DNA from: Candidatus Saccharimonadota bacterium
Lineage (GTDB): Bacteria; Patescibacteriota; Saccharimonadia; Saccharimonadales; Saccharimonadaceae
Reading direction: 5' to 3'
NCBI GenBank assembly: GCA_905371595.1
Contig: CAJPLU010000007.1
Location: 1-30,767 of the forward strand
Length of the DNA: 30,767 nucleotides
The notes beneath the pieces are model-generated. The model was not told where the DNA came from. It worked only from the letters and a program-made list of their open reading frames with translations, and did no database searches. Positions 1 through 6,449 of the stretch are shown piece by piece (the stretch's first letter is position 1; every line of letters begins with the position of its first letter). Position numbers and translations under genes: made by a program.

Positions 1-176
1 AGATCGTAGTACTTTAGCGCCTTATCGACAGAGACGGCCGTTTGGTCGTCGGATTGGATTTCTGGCACGTCGGGCAGGGCTTCGTCTGGCGCAATCAGGT
101 TGACGCCTGTTCCAGCCAGTGCTTGCTTGGCTCCGGCGAGTTTATATTTGTTGGTGGTCGCGTAGGTGAGGTTCAT
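1..176 (-). CDS. RdgB/HAM1-like non-canonical purine NTP pyrophosphatase (N-terminal part only)
   Basis: Reading the minus strand from the ATG at 176 gives an open frame of 58 codons that runs off the window edge. It starts MNLTYATTNKYKLAGAKQAL and continues with a segment ending in KALKYY. The N-terminal A-T-x-N-K-x-K-L pattern, followed by an aspartate-rich stretch and K-A-x-x-Y-Y, is the usual opening of the RdgB/HAM1 family. That family hydrolyses dITP, ITP and XTP to monophosphates and keeps deaminated purines out of DNA and RNA. The gene lies 25 nt behind the kinase stop codon on the same strand, with a GAGGTG SD-like element before the ATG, so it is probably cotranscribed with the two-component pair. 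The C-terminal two thirds are outside the window. The family call rests only on the N-terminus. Confidence 0.68.
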   Translation of the reverse strand, partial: MNLTYATTNKYKLAGAKQALAGTGVNLIAPDEALPDVPEIQSDDQTAVSVDKALKYYD

Positions 177-201
177 GAGTATAGTGTAACACCTCGCTGT
201 C

Positions 202-1587
202 TTAACCAAACCTTACCACAAACCGCATGCCCCGCCCATGCGGTGTGAAGTCGTAGTCTAGACCCTTAGCGTCGAGTAGCATTTTCACGGTGTAGAGGCC
301 GATGCCACTGCTGTCAGCGTGTTGCTTCGTGGTGGCATTGCTCCGATAAAACGGATCGAAGACGTGCTGGAGTTGCTGTTTAGTGAGCGGTTTGCAGGCG
401 TTTTCGATGGCCAGCTCATTTTGGTTGCAAGTAATTTTTATCACGCTCCCAGCGCCACCGTGGCGCACCGCGTTCGACACCAGATTCGAGATGACGTGGC
501 GTATCATGTCGCGGTTGGCACGAATGGTCGTCGGCTCTGTATTAACCGCGAAAGTCATGCCACGCGTTTTTGCCAGCAGTGTATAGTCAGCAATCACCTC
601 GGCGATTAGCTTGTCAATCCTCAGTCGTTTCTCCTGACGCAGAGCCTGCTCGGCGACGCTGCCAGAGCGCAAAACGTCATTCACCATCGCCGCCAAGCGG
701 TCAACCTGCGCTACCGATTCCGCCAGGTACTGATCGCGATTTTTATATTCGCCGATGTTGAGTTGCATGTTTTCAAGCATGATCCGAAGGGCTGCTAGCG
801 GCGTTTTCAGCTCGTGCGAGGCCGCGCGAAGGAATGCGATTTTCTCCCTTTCCAGCTTCGTGATCCGCTTATTTTCATGCTCCAGCGAACGAATCGTTTG
901 CCACAGATTTTGATAGAGTTCATTAATATTTTGCCCCAGCACACCGATTTCATCACGGCTATTCACTGGATAACGCGCACCCTTTTCCAGCTGCTGCATC
1001 GTCGTCGTCACTGCTGCCATCTGGCGAATCGGCCGCGTCACAAAACGGCTGTAAATGTAGGAAAATAGTAGCGCCACCAGCAGTGAGCCGAGCATGGTAT
1101 AGGGCAATACGTGCAGGGTAGCAAGTTTGGCCTGAGTGACAGGTGCTACGTCAGCCAGCAGCTTGACCGTAATCGCTCGCCCCTGCTTATCAGTCACACT
1201 ACTCTGCTGCAAAATCACTGAACGCGGATCGACAGTCTGCCCATCAGCGATTTTCACCACGCTAGTGTCGACCGATTTACCGCTATCCGTCACGATGTTG
1301 ATCGATTGAAACCCTTGAAAATACTGGTCGCGCCTGTCAATCGTCAGCGTGATGTTCACATTTTTCATCTGAGCGAACTTTTGGCTGATCTGGCGCATTT
1401 CCTCGGCCGATTTGCCGCGTAGCTCAGTGGTTAGCGTTATCAGGTTATCCGCCGCCTCGCGCTCTTTTTGCTGTAGATAAAATTGTGGCATCAAGGTGTA
1501 GACAAACGCATGCACCAGGATGATTAACGCCGCAAATAGGCCGATTGATACCAAAAATGTTTTGGGGAATAATTTAAGATTCTTCAT
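202..1587 (-). CDS. Membrane sensor histidine kinase (HAMP-HisKA-HATPase)
   Basis: 461-residue sensor kinase of a two-component system. A first transmembrane helix spans about residues 11-32, an extracytoplasmic sensor region about 33-162, and a second helix about 163-183, followed by a HAMP linker (around RPIRQMAA). The dimerisation and phosphoacceptor segment is ASHELKTPLAALR with His258. The ATPase domain shows an N box (NLVSNAVRHGG), an F-box-like DPFYRSN and a G box (SSGIGLYTVKML). All key residues are present, so it should be active. The start ATG lies inside the end of the response regulator gene (14-nt overlap), which indicates translational coupling. The signal sensed cannot be read from the sequence. 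The general look is of the PhoR/VanS-like EnvZ/OmpR group, but no van ligase genes are present. Confidence 0.93.
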   Translation of the reverse strand: MKNLKLFPKTFLVSIGLFAALIILVHAFVYTLMPQFYLQQKEREAADNLITLTTELRGKSAEEMRQISQKFAQMKNVNITLTIDRRDQYFQGFQSINIVTDSGKSVDTSVVKIADGQTVDPRSVILQQSSVTDKQGRAITVKLLADVAPVTQAKLATLHVLPYTMLGSLLVALLFSYIYSRFVTRPIRQMAAVTTTMQQLEKGARYPVNSRDEIGVLGQNINELYQNLWQTIRSLEHENKRITKLEREKIAFLRAASHELKTPLAALRIMLENMQLNIGEYKNRDQYLAESVAQVDRLAAMVNDVLRSGSVAEQALRQEKRLRIDKLIAEVIADYTLLAKTRGMTFAVNTEPTTIRANRDMIRHVISNLVSNAVRHGGAGSVIKITCNQNELAIENACKPLTKQQLQHVFDPFYRSNATTKQHADSSGIGLYTVKMLLDAKGLDYDFTPHGRGMRFVVRFG

Positions 1588-2242
1588 AGCGATAGCCCAC
1601 TCCCTTCACCGTGATGATGCAGTCCAGGTGCAATTTCTTGCGCAGGTTTTTGATATAAACGTCAATCACTCGGTCGAATGGCACCTCGTCATCACGCCAC
1701 AACTTGTCAATGATAGCCTGCCGACTCCAGACCATATTTGGATTATCCACGAGCAGTTTAAGCAGCTGCACTTCCTTGGGCTTGAGGTGCGCGTCAGTAT
1801 CATCATAAAATCCCTGATAGGCCATAAAATCCACCGAAGCCAGGCCGCGCTGCCACAAGGTCTTTTTGACAGACTGTTGGCGGCGAAGCAGCGCCCTAAT
1901 TCGCTTTTCCAAAATCACCAGCGAAAACGGCTTACTCATATAATCATCTGCCAGCTCATCAAAACTAGCAATTTGCGTCGGCTCATCATGCAGCGCCGTC
2001 AGCATCAGTACCGGCACGTCGCTGGTCTGGCGAATTTGGTGCAGTGTCTCGATGCCGCTCATCCCCGGCAGCATAATGTCGAGGATAATAACATCTGCCC
2101 CAGTAAATCTCTCCAGCGCTTCCTCGCCACTGGTCGCCGTCACCACCGTAAAACCACGCTGGCGGAGGAATTGTTCGGTGCCAGTCCGCAGGGCGGGTTC
2201 GTCTTCTACTAGAAGGATTCGTGATTTTATTGTGTTACCCAT
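1574..2242 (-). CDS. OmpR/PhoB-family response regulator
   Basis: 222-residue DNA-binding response regulator paired with the downstream kinase. The receiver domain (about 1-115) has the acidic pair in LVEDEP, phosphoacceptor Asp55 in VIILDIMLPGMSG, a Thr in LMLTALHD and Lys104 in YMSKPF. The C-terminal winged helix (about 125-222) shows the OmpR pattern LKPKEVQLLKLL, then RVIDVYIKNLRKKL and VKGVGYRYE. The frame stays open upstream to 2335, but the family normally begins a few residues before ILLVEDE, so I chose the ATG at 2242. The only SD-like element, GGAGGA, is about 20 nt upstream, which is far, so the start is not certain. Asp-Glu-Leu-Ala-Asp-Asp replaces the usual Gly-Ala-Asp-Asp before YMSKP. 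Confidence 0.92.
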   Translation of the reverse strand: MGNTIKSRILLVEDEPALRTGTEQFLRQRGFTVVTATSGEEALERFTGADVIILDIMLPGMSGIETLHQIRQTSDVPVLMLTALHDEPTQIASFDELADDYMSKPFSLVILEKRIRALLRRQQSVKKTLWQRGLASVDFMAYQGFYDDTDAHLKPKEVQLLKLLVDNPNMVWSRQAIIDKLWRDDEVPFDRVIDVYIKNLRKKLHLDCIITVKGVGYRYEES

Positions 2243-2510
2243 TTCGGTTAATCTTGGATACTGTCCTCCTATGTTTTGAATTGGCTTGCGCTCGATATTC
2301 GGACAACAGTACTTGGTAATTCTGTGGTTAGTCAAGCTGCCAACGCGATAATTAGTTAATTACAATTATACCTTACCAAAGTAATTTGTCTACCTAAGCC
2401 CGGTCCAACACTCCGTGGTATAACTAGAAAAAAGATTTGAGCGTAAGCTGACATCTTTGCTTAAGTGTTTATTGAACTCACTACACAATAGGATTAGCCT
2501 AGACAGATTA

Positions 2511-2539
2511 TTGACTTATTTTAGCCACTCTGCTACCAT
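2511..2539 (+). promoter_or_regulatory. Promoter of the T-box-hisG operon
   Basis: TTGACT (2511-2516), a 17-nt spacer and TACCAT (2534-2539) predict a start near 2546, a few bases before the repeated leader begins at 2552. The -10 is weaker than that of the second T-box unit. The rest of 2243-2510 holds no gene I can support; it separates this operon from the divergent regulator gene. Confidence 0.5.
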
Positions 2540-2551
2540 TCATAATGTACT

Positions 2552-2781
2552 ATAAAGCGTCTGAGTTCCAGTCACGCCGGAACGAGCTGGGTGTCAAAAT
2601 ACACCACGGGAGTGAAGCCGTAAAGTCACACAACCGAAATCGCGATCCATCGTAGAGCCGGTAATGAGCGCTATAATTCAGTAATGAACTATAGAACAAG
2701 GATGGGACCGCGAGAGGTCTCTTTTTTGATCTCTCGTTCCTTGGGTAAATAATATAAATTTATTGTGCCTGAGGAGGTTTT
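2552..2781 (+). ncRNA. T-box leader RNA, predicted tRNA-His specific (copy 1, upstream of hisG)
   Basis: The leader ends in a full T-box antiterminator. AAGGA (2698-2702) pairs with UCCUU (2738-2742), GCGAGAGGUC (2710-2719) pairs with GAUCUCUCGU (2728-2737), and the 7-nt bulge UGGGACC (2703-2709) lies between them. In T-boxes the bulge UGGN binds the tRNA NCCA end, so N=G calls for discriminator C, a hallmark of bacterial tRNA-His. Upstream are Stem III (CUAUAAUUCA/UGAACUAUAG, 2671-2694), an H-type pseudoknot like IIA/B (ACGG 2606-2609 with CCGU 2618-2621; GUGA 2612-2615 with UCAC 2626-2629), and a short first hairpin GUUCC/GGAAC (2565-2583) whose loop contains CAC (2573-2575), a candidate His specifier. 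The leader could control transcription (U-tract hairpin 2704-2727) and translation: CCUUGGG (2739-2745) can pair with CCUGAGG (2768-2774), masking the SD of hisG. Identical to 6157-6386. Confidence 0.9.
2704..2727 (+). terminator. Terminator hairpin overlapping the T-box bulge
   Basis: GGGACC (2704-2709), loop GCGAGA and GGUCUC (2716-2721) form a 6-bp stem with one G-U pair, followed by six U residues (2722-2727). The 5' arm is the tRNA-binding bulge itself and the U tract falls in the apical loop of the antiterminator, so the two folds exclude each other. The stem is short, so termination efficiency is uncertain. Confidence 0.55.
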
Positions 2782-2784
2782 ATC

Positions 2785-3666
2785 ATGGATAAGAAATTAA
2801 ACAAAGAAAACTTAAAAATTGCTATCCAAAAAGATGGGCGACTTACCGAAGATTCTCTGAGAACGCTAAGGATGATGGGTCTTGAGTTCGAGGTGTATGG
2901 CCGTAGACTTTTTGCCACATGCCGCAACTATCCAGTTGAGATCTTGTTTTGCCGCGACGATGATATACCTGGCTATATAGAGCGCGGTGTTGTAGATATT
3001 GGCATTGTTGGCCAAAACGTTTTACGTGAAACTAGAGTTACTGCTACGCGTGAAGTTCTGCGTCCGGGATTTGGTTATTGTAAGCTTGTTGCCGCTGTTC
3101 CTAAAGAATCAAATATTACTACGATTAAAGATTTGCAAGGAAAAATAATTGCTACAACTTTCCCAAACACGACTAGAAAATATTTTGCGAAACGCGGTAT
3201 TGACATTAAAACTACTGTGATAGCTGGATCGGTTGAAATTACACCTGCACTTGGGGTGGCAGATGCGATTGTTGATATAATGGCTAGCGGCAGCACTCTT
3301 TTATTAAATGACCTACGGCCCATAGAAACAATTCTAGAGACCGAAGCCGTTCTTATTAGAAATGAAAAGAAGCTTTCAAAAGACAAGGAAGGTCTAATTA
3401 CTCAGATGCTAGTTCGTCTTGAGTCGGCACTTGCTGCAAGGAATTTGAAGTATATTATGATGAACGCGCCCAAAGAGAATATCGATAAAATTAAAAATAT
3501 CGCCCCTGGACTTGATGCTCCAACTGTAGTGGAATTAACGAAGCCTGGTTGGCTGGCAGTACACGCAGTTATGAATGAAGATGAGTTTTGGAGGGTAGCT
3601 AACAAATTGAAAAGTCTTGGCGCGCGTGGGATTCTCGTGTCGCCGATTGAAAAAATCATAGCATAA
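2785..3666 (+). CDS. hisG: ATP phosphoribosyltransferase, long form with regulatory domain
   Basis: 293-residue HisG, catalysing ATP + PRPP to N1-phosphoribosyl-ATP + PPi, the first and committed step of histidine synthesis, in the cytosol. It begins LKIAIQKDGRL, typical of the family. The substrate-binding region includes RDDDIPGYIERGVVDIGIVG, and the PRPP loop is at about 151-172 with ADAIVDIMASGSTL. Residues about 215-293 form the extra C-terminal domain of the long (HisG-L) class, which normally binds histidine for feedback inhibition, so no HisZ is required. The start is well set: GAGGAGG lies 7 nt before the ATG. It is the first gene after the T-box. Its codons are AT-richer than those of the surrounding housekeeping genes. 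No hisD, C, B, H, A, F or I is in the window, so the purpose of the enzyme here is open. Confidence 0.95.
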   Translation: MDKKLNKENLKIAIQKDGRLTEDSLRTLRMMGLEFEVYGRRLFATCRNYPVEILFCRDDDIPGYIERGVVDIGIVGQNVLRETRVTATREVLRPGFGYCKLVAAVPKESNITTIKDLQGKIIATTFPNTTRKYFAKRGIDIKTTVIAGSVEITPALGVADAIVDIMASGSTLLLNDLRPIETILETEAVLIRNEKKLSKDKEGLITQMLVRLESALAARNLKYIMMNAPKENIDKIKNIAPGLDAPTVVELTKPGWLAVHAVMNEDEFWRVANKLKSLGARGILVSPIEKIIA

Positions 3667-3675
3667 GGAGAATGT

Positions 3676-3966
3676 ATGACAATTAGAGAATTATACGAAA
3701 TCATAGAGAGCAGACGCAACAGCGATGAAGACATATCCTACACAAGACAATTATTCGACAGAGGCTTAGATAGGACTATCCAAAAAGTTGGCGAAGAATC
3801 AGTTGAAGTTGTGATCGCTGCAAAGAATGATGAAAACGATGAATTTATTGGCGAGGTTGCCGATCTGGTTTATCACCTCCTAGTTTTGTTGGTTGCCAAA
3901 GATATTAAGATTACCGATATAGAGCGGTGCCTTCAAGAACGTCACGATAAGTCGCAAATGAGTTGA
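3676..3966 (+). CDS. hisE: Phosphoribosyl-ATP pyrophosphohydrolase
   Basis: 96-residue stand-alone HisE, which converts phosphoribosyl-ATP to phosphoribosyl-AMP + PPi, the step after HisG. It has the all-alpha MazG-like NTP pyrophosphohydrolase fold, with SYTRQLFDRG, the metal-binding helix KVGEESVEVVIAA (37-49) and the second acidic helix EVADLVYHLLVLL (60-72). Length matches the monofunctional family; there is no fused HisI cyclohydrolase. It sits 9 nt behind hisG with AAGGAG 5 nt before its ATG, clearly in the same operon. Together HisG and HisE would make phosphoribosyl-AMP. The next enzyme, HisI, is not present here. Confidence 0.94.
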   Translation: MTIRELYEIIESRRNSDEDISYTRQLFDRGLDRTIQKVGEESVEVVIAAKNDENDEFIGEVADLVYHLLVLLVAKDIKITDIERCLQERHDKSQMS

Positions 3967-4034
3967 ATATATAACGAGAGTGTGACAATATCACCGTAAG
4001 GTTGGACAGCACATTCAAAATTAAGGAGAGAATA

Positions 4035-4805
4035 ATGATGAACTCAACAACCACGGCTGTCATCACTGCTGCGAACGGTAACGGAACGGCAATTGAAGTC
4101 ATTACTAGTCCGCTTACCCGTACAGAGTATGTTAGTCGAGGACGGATACTAGGAGAGAACACAGAGAGACTTGGTGCTGAACAGGCCGGTTTTCTCGTGT
4201 TGTCGCAAAGCCAAAGCCATTTTGAAATGGCTGGCGGAGAGTTCTGTGGTAATGCATCGCGGGCAGCTGCTGTGCTGTTCTCGAAACTGCGAGGTGCTGA
4301 TAACGTAGAATTTACGGTATCTGGCTTCAAAGGTCTCGTTAGCGCGACTGTCGATAGGCGGTCGGATAACGAGTACTATGTCCGATGCAGGTTTCCGGGT
4401 ATGTCTGTCGGGGTTTACCCTGTCGAAGGCCATGAACAGACGATAAACATCGTCGATCTTGGTGGCATCGTCCATGTTGTGGTAGAGAGTAGATTCCCAG
4501 CTCAAGCAGAAGTCTACCGGGAGACGCACCATCACCTGACAGAAGAACTAAGTCTTCGCGAGCGAGACGCCGTTGGGGTGGTCTGGATTGAAAGGAAGGA
4601 CGATTCTGTTGCGATTCATCCTGTAGTATGGGTGAGGAGTATCGATACCTTTTTCTATGAATCATCGTGTGGCTCTGGTACGATTGCGGCGTGTGCTGTA
4701 ACTGGCGTCTCAGACATCATTCAGCCAACCGGTAAGATTATCCGGGCCGAAGTTGACGGTGATTTTGTGACTCTCGAGAGTGATATGGAGGTCATTCATG
4801 ATTGA
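4035..4805 (+). CDS. DapF-fold amino-acid racemase, probably histidine racemase (CntK-like)
   Basis: 256-residue PLP-independent racemase of the diaminopimelate epimerase superfamily. Two catalytic cysteines are visible: Cys71 in AGGEFCGNASRAAA and Cys212 in YESSCGSGTIAAC. These form the two-base thiol/thiolate pair of the family. The local wording (EFCGNA and SCGSGT, rather than DapF CGNGARC and the usual ACGTG) is closest to what I recall of staphylococcal CntK, which interconverts L- and D-histidine. That fits its place in a His T-box operon behind hisG-hisE. A substrate other than histidine, including diaminopimelate, is possible. The frame is open from 4002, but AAGGAG at 4023-4028 and ATGATG at 4035 set the start. 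The gap to hisE is 68 nt, and the end overlaps the next gene by 8 nt. Confidence 0.75.
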   Translation: MMNSTTTAVITAANGNGTAIEVITSPLTRTEYVSRGRILGENTERLGAEQAGFLVLSQSQSHFEMAGGEFCGNASRAAAVLFSKLRGADNVEFTVSGFKGLVSATVDRRSDNEYYVRCRFPGMSVGVYPVEGHEQTINIVDLGGIVHVVVESRFPAQAEVYRETHHHLTEELSLRERDAVGVVWIERKDDSVAIHPVVWVRSIDTFFYESSCGSGTIAACAVTGVSDIIQPTGKIIRAEVDGDFVTLESDMEVIHD

Positions 4806-5382
4806 GTATACTATCGCTAGAGACACAGCTGATGTGGCTGGGTTCACATCTCTGTATCAGGAGGCTTTTGGCGGACCTCCTTATTTTGAAGTGTATCCGA
4901 GATATAGGATACACAAAGAAATCTGGGGTCCCCACCTGGAAAGAGGAGTCATAGTTCTTGCAAAGGATGATGGCTCTGTTGTGGGTTTTTGCTGTGCACT
5001 TCCCGTAGACGATGCCCCTGACGATATTAGAGAATTTCTACAAGACTCGCAAGAAATTCTCGCAGATAGCGATCAGATGTGGTATATCTCAGAGTTGGGC
5101 GTGGCTTTGAGTCATCGTGGCCGAAAAATTGCCTACGCCGTGACTGAGCGATGCCTCTCTGAAGCGAATCGCCTCGGAGGCGCATACTACGTCATGAGGA
5201 CGGCGGCCAAAGGATCCAACTCAAGACATATGTTCTTGAGGATGGGGTCTACTGAGATTTCTGAGGTCCAAGACGTGTCGGCTCAGACGGAAGAAAACCA
5301 CTCCCAGAGCACCCAGCGAATTTGGCTTTATGGCAACTGCAGTTTCGCGCTACAGAACCTTAAAGCTCTCTCCGCCTCCTGA
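4798..5382 (+). CDS. GNAT-family N-acetyltransferase
   Basis: 194-residue protein with the acetyl-CoA motif of Gcn5-related acetyltransferases: the beta4-alpha3 signature ELGVALSHRGRKIAYAVTERCL (about residues 94-115), with R-G-R-K-I-A in place of the usual Q/R-x-x-G-x-G/A. It is followed by a variable C-terminus with MRTAAKGSNSRHMFLRMGS. It has no signal peptide, so it is cytosolic. The start is at 4798, inside the end of the racemase gene, preceded by GGAGGT with a 5-nt spacer; the 8-nt overlap indicates tight translational coupling. Substrate is unknown. By context it may acetylate the racemase product (D-histidine or a related amino acid), as D-amino-acid N-acetyltransferases do, but this is inference. 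The last gene of the T-box operon. Confidence 0.72.
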   Translation: MIEYTIARDTADVAGFTSLYQEAFGGPPYFEVYPRYRIHKEIWGPHLERGVIVLAKDDGSVVGFCCALPVDDAPDDIREFLQDSQEILADSDQMWYISELGVALSHRGRKIAYAVTERCLSEANRLGGAYYVMRTAAKGSNSRHMFLRMGSTEISEVQDVSAQTEENHSQSTQRIWLYGNCSFALQNLKALSAS

Positions 5383-5393
5383 CCAACCACCAC

Positions 5394-5435
5394 GGGGCGG
5401 CATAGCGATCTTGAAAGAGGTCGCTATGCCGCTCC
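5394..5435. terminator. 17-bp hairpin between convergent T-box units
   Basis: An almost perfect inverted repeat with arms 5394-5410 and 5419-5435 (core GGCATAGCGA/TCGCTATGCC) and an 8-nt loop TTGAAAGA. It lies 11 nt after the acetyltransferase stop and 1 nt before the dipeptidase stop. No U tract follows on either strand, so it may be a bidirectional roadblock or mRNA 3'-end stabiliser rather than a classical terminator. Confidence 0.65.
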
Positions 5436-5436
5436 A

Positions 5437-6147
5437 TTACTCAATGCATTGAAATATATTTATAGTACCATAAATTGCCGCTTTTTTTCCGTAAAATGCC
5501 GCCCACTCACGGTCACCATATGAGAAATGCCACCACTCGCCGTAGAACGGCGCGAAGCCTTGTGCTATCATAGCGTCATGTAATACCTTTCTATACGAGG
5601 CTTGTTCTGGGGTCACTTTCGCAAAAGTTTTAATAATATCTGGATTAGAATAGTCGGATATCTTGTTGCCCATGTCGACAGGGTTATTATCTCTATCGAC
5701 AATGGTTAAGTCAACTGCCGCTCCCATTGGGTGTCCAGCCACATCGGGTACAGCAATAAAATCATGAGCTAGACGAATTAGATTGTATTCTGACATCTCG
5801 GGATTCTCTCGCTGCAAGGCCGCTTTGCGTTCGCGAAAGTACTTTTCTTGTACTTTTGGGTGGCGAAAGCCATAAACAACGCGTAGTCGCAAATTATTAT
5901 CTGCCTTCAGCTGCTCATTAACTGCAGCGAGTTTTCTAGCTACTGTATCGCGCACCAAAATAGACTCGCCAGTATAAACCTGCATATCCCATTGCTCGTG
6001 TTCGGCTATAATCGACGGATCATATTTGCGCACGTTAACCAATGGCTCCTGACAGTTGCCAGGCTTAGCGCTTGCCATTTCGTCATAAGTCAAAATATGC
6101 CGGTTAATATAATTAGGATTTTCTTGAATTTTTTCTATTGTATCCAT
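5437..6147 (-). CDS. VanX-type D-Ala-D-Ala dipeptidase (peptidase M15D), cytosolic
   Basis: 236-residue zinc dipeptidase. Family hallmarks: Arg95 in VVYGFRHPKVQ (transition-state arginine region), zinc ligands His139 and Asp146 in AGHPMGAAVDLT, the PVDMG segment typical of VanX/DdpX, and catalytic Glu204 and zinc ligand His207 in GEWWHFSY. There is no signal peptide or membrane helix, so it acts in the cytoplasm on D,D-dipeptides, unlike periplasmic VanY enzymes. It is alone behind the second T-box leader, so it should be induced by uncharged tRNA-His like the hisG operon. An in-frame TAG directly before the ATG fixes the start, but the SD (GGAGG, 6161-6165) is 13 nt away, longer than ideal. 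A D-Ala-D-Ala substrate is the family default; a dipeptide containing D-histidine is speculation. No van ligase or dehydrogenase is nearby. Confidence 0.85.
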   Translation of the reverse strand: MDTIEKIQENPNYINRHILTYDEMASAKPGNCQEPLVNVRKYDPSIIAEHEQWDMQVYTGESILVRDTVARKLAAVNEQLKADNNLRLRVVYGFRHPKVQEKYFRERKAALQRENPEMSEYNLIRLAHDFIAVPDVAGHPMGAAVDLTIVDRDNNPVDMGNKISDYSNPDIIKTFAKVTPEQASYRKVLHDAMIAQGFAPFYGEWWHFSYGDREWAAFYGKKAAIYGTINIFQCIE

Positions 6148-6156
6148 AGTCTAATA

Positions 6157-6386
6157 AAAACCTCCTCAGGCACAATAAATTTATATTATTTACCCAAGGA
6201 ACGAGAGATCAAAAAAGAGACCTCTCGCGGTCCCATCCTTGTTCTATAGTTCATTACTGAATTATAGCGCTCATTACCGGCTCTACGATGGATCGCGATT
6301 TCGGTTGTGTGACTTTACGGCTTCACTCCCGTGGTGTATTTTGACACCCAGCTCGTTCCGGCGTGACTGGAACTCAGACGCTTTAT
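6157..6386 (-). ncRNA. T-box leader RNA, predicted tRNA-His specific (copy 2, upstream of dipeptidase)
   Basis: Exact reverse complement of 2552-2781 over all 230 bases, by manual comparison. It therefore has the same antiterminator, UGGGACC bulge (6229-6235), overlapping terminator hairpin with U tract (6211-6234), Stem III, pseudoknot and CAC-containing first hairpin. It runs from about the predicted transcription start to just behind the SD of the dipeptidase gene. The stretch 6148-6449 contains only this leader and its promoter. Confidence 0.9.
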
Positions 6387-6393
6387 GGTTAGG

Positions 6394-6422
6394 ATTATAC
6401 ATAGCACTTGCAGTTGGGTCAA
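6394..6422 (-). promoter_or_regulatory. Strong promoter of the T-box-dipeptidase unit
   Basis: On the minus strand, TTGACC (6422-6417), a 17-nt spacer and a perfect TATAAT (6399-6394) predict a start at about 6387. The repeated leader ends at 6386, so the repeat coincides with the transcript start and excludes the promoter. Confidence 0.8.
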
Positions 6423-6449
6423 TGTTTTTGGGGCTTTTAGATTTCTTTT

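Noticed and set aside
3075..3734. Antisense open frames over hisG (minus strand)
   Set aside because: They have no SD, no promoter and low-complexity hydrophobic translations. hisG on the plus strand explains the region.
4035..4805. Ordinary diaminopimelate epimerase (DapF) for lysine/peptidoglycan
   Set aside because: The motifs around both cysteines look more like histidine racemases than DapF, and the operon is histidine-linked with no dap genes. DapF activity is not excluded.
202..6147. A vancomycin-resistance (van) cluster: two-component system plus VanX-type and, at the far end, VanY-type peptidases
   Set aside because: No D-Ala-D-Lac/Ser ligase or VanH-like dehydrogenase is present. 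The dipeptidase is under a T-box rather than the regulator, and the VanY-type gene is 24 kb away.
2552..6386. Terminal inverted repeats of an insertion sequence or composite transposon
   Set aside because: The 230-bp repeats contain a complete T-box and no transposase, and no target-site duplication was seen outside them. They are regulatory leaders, although the arrangement could still have moved as a unit.
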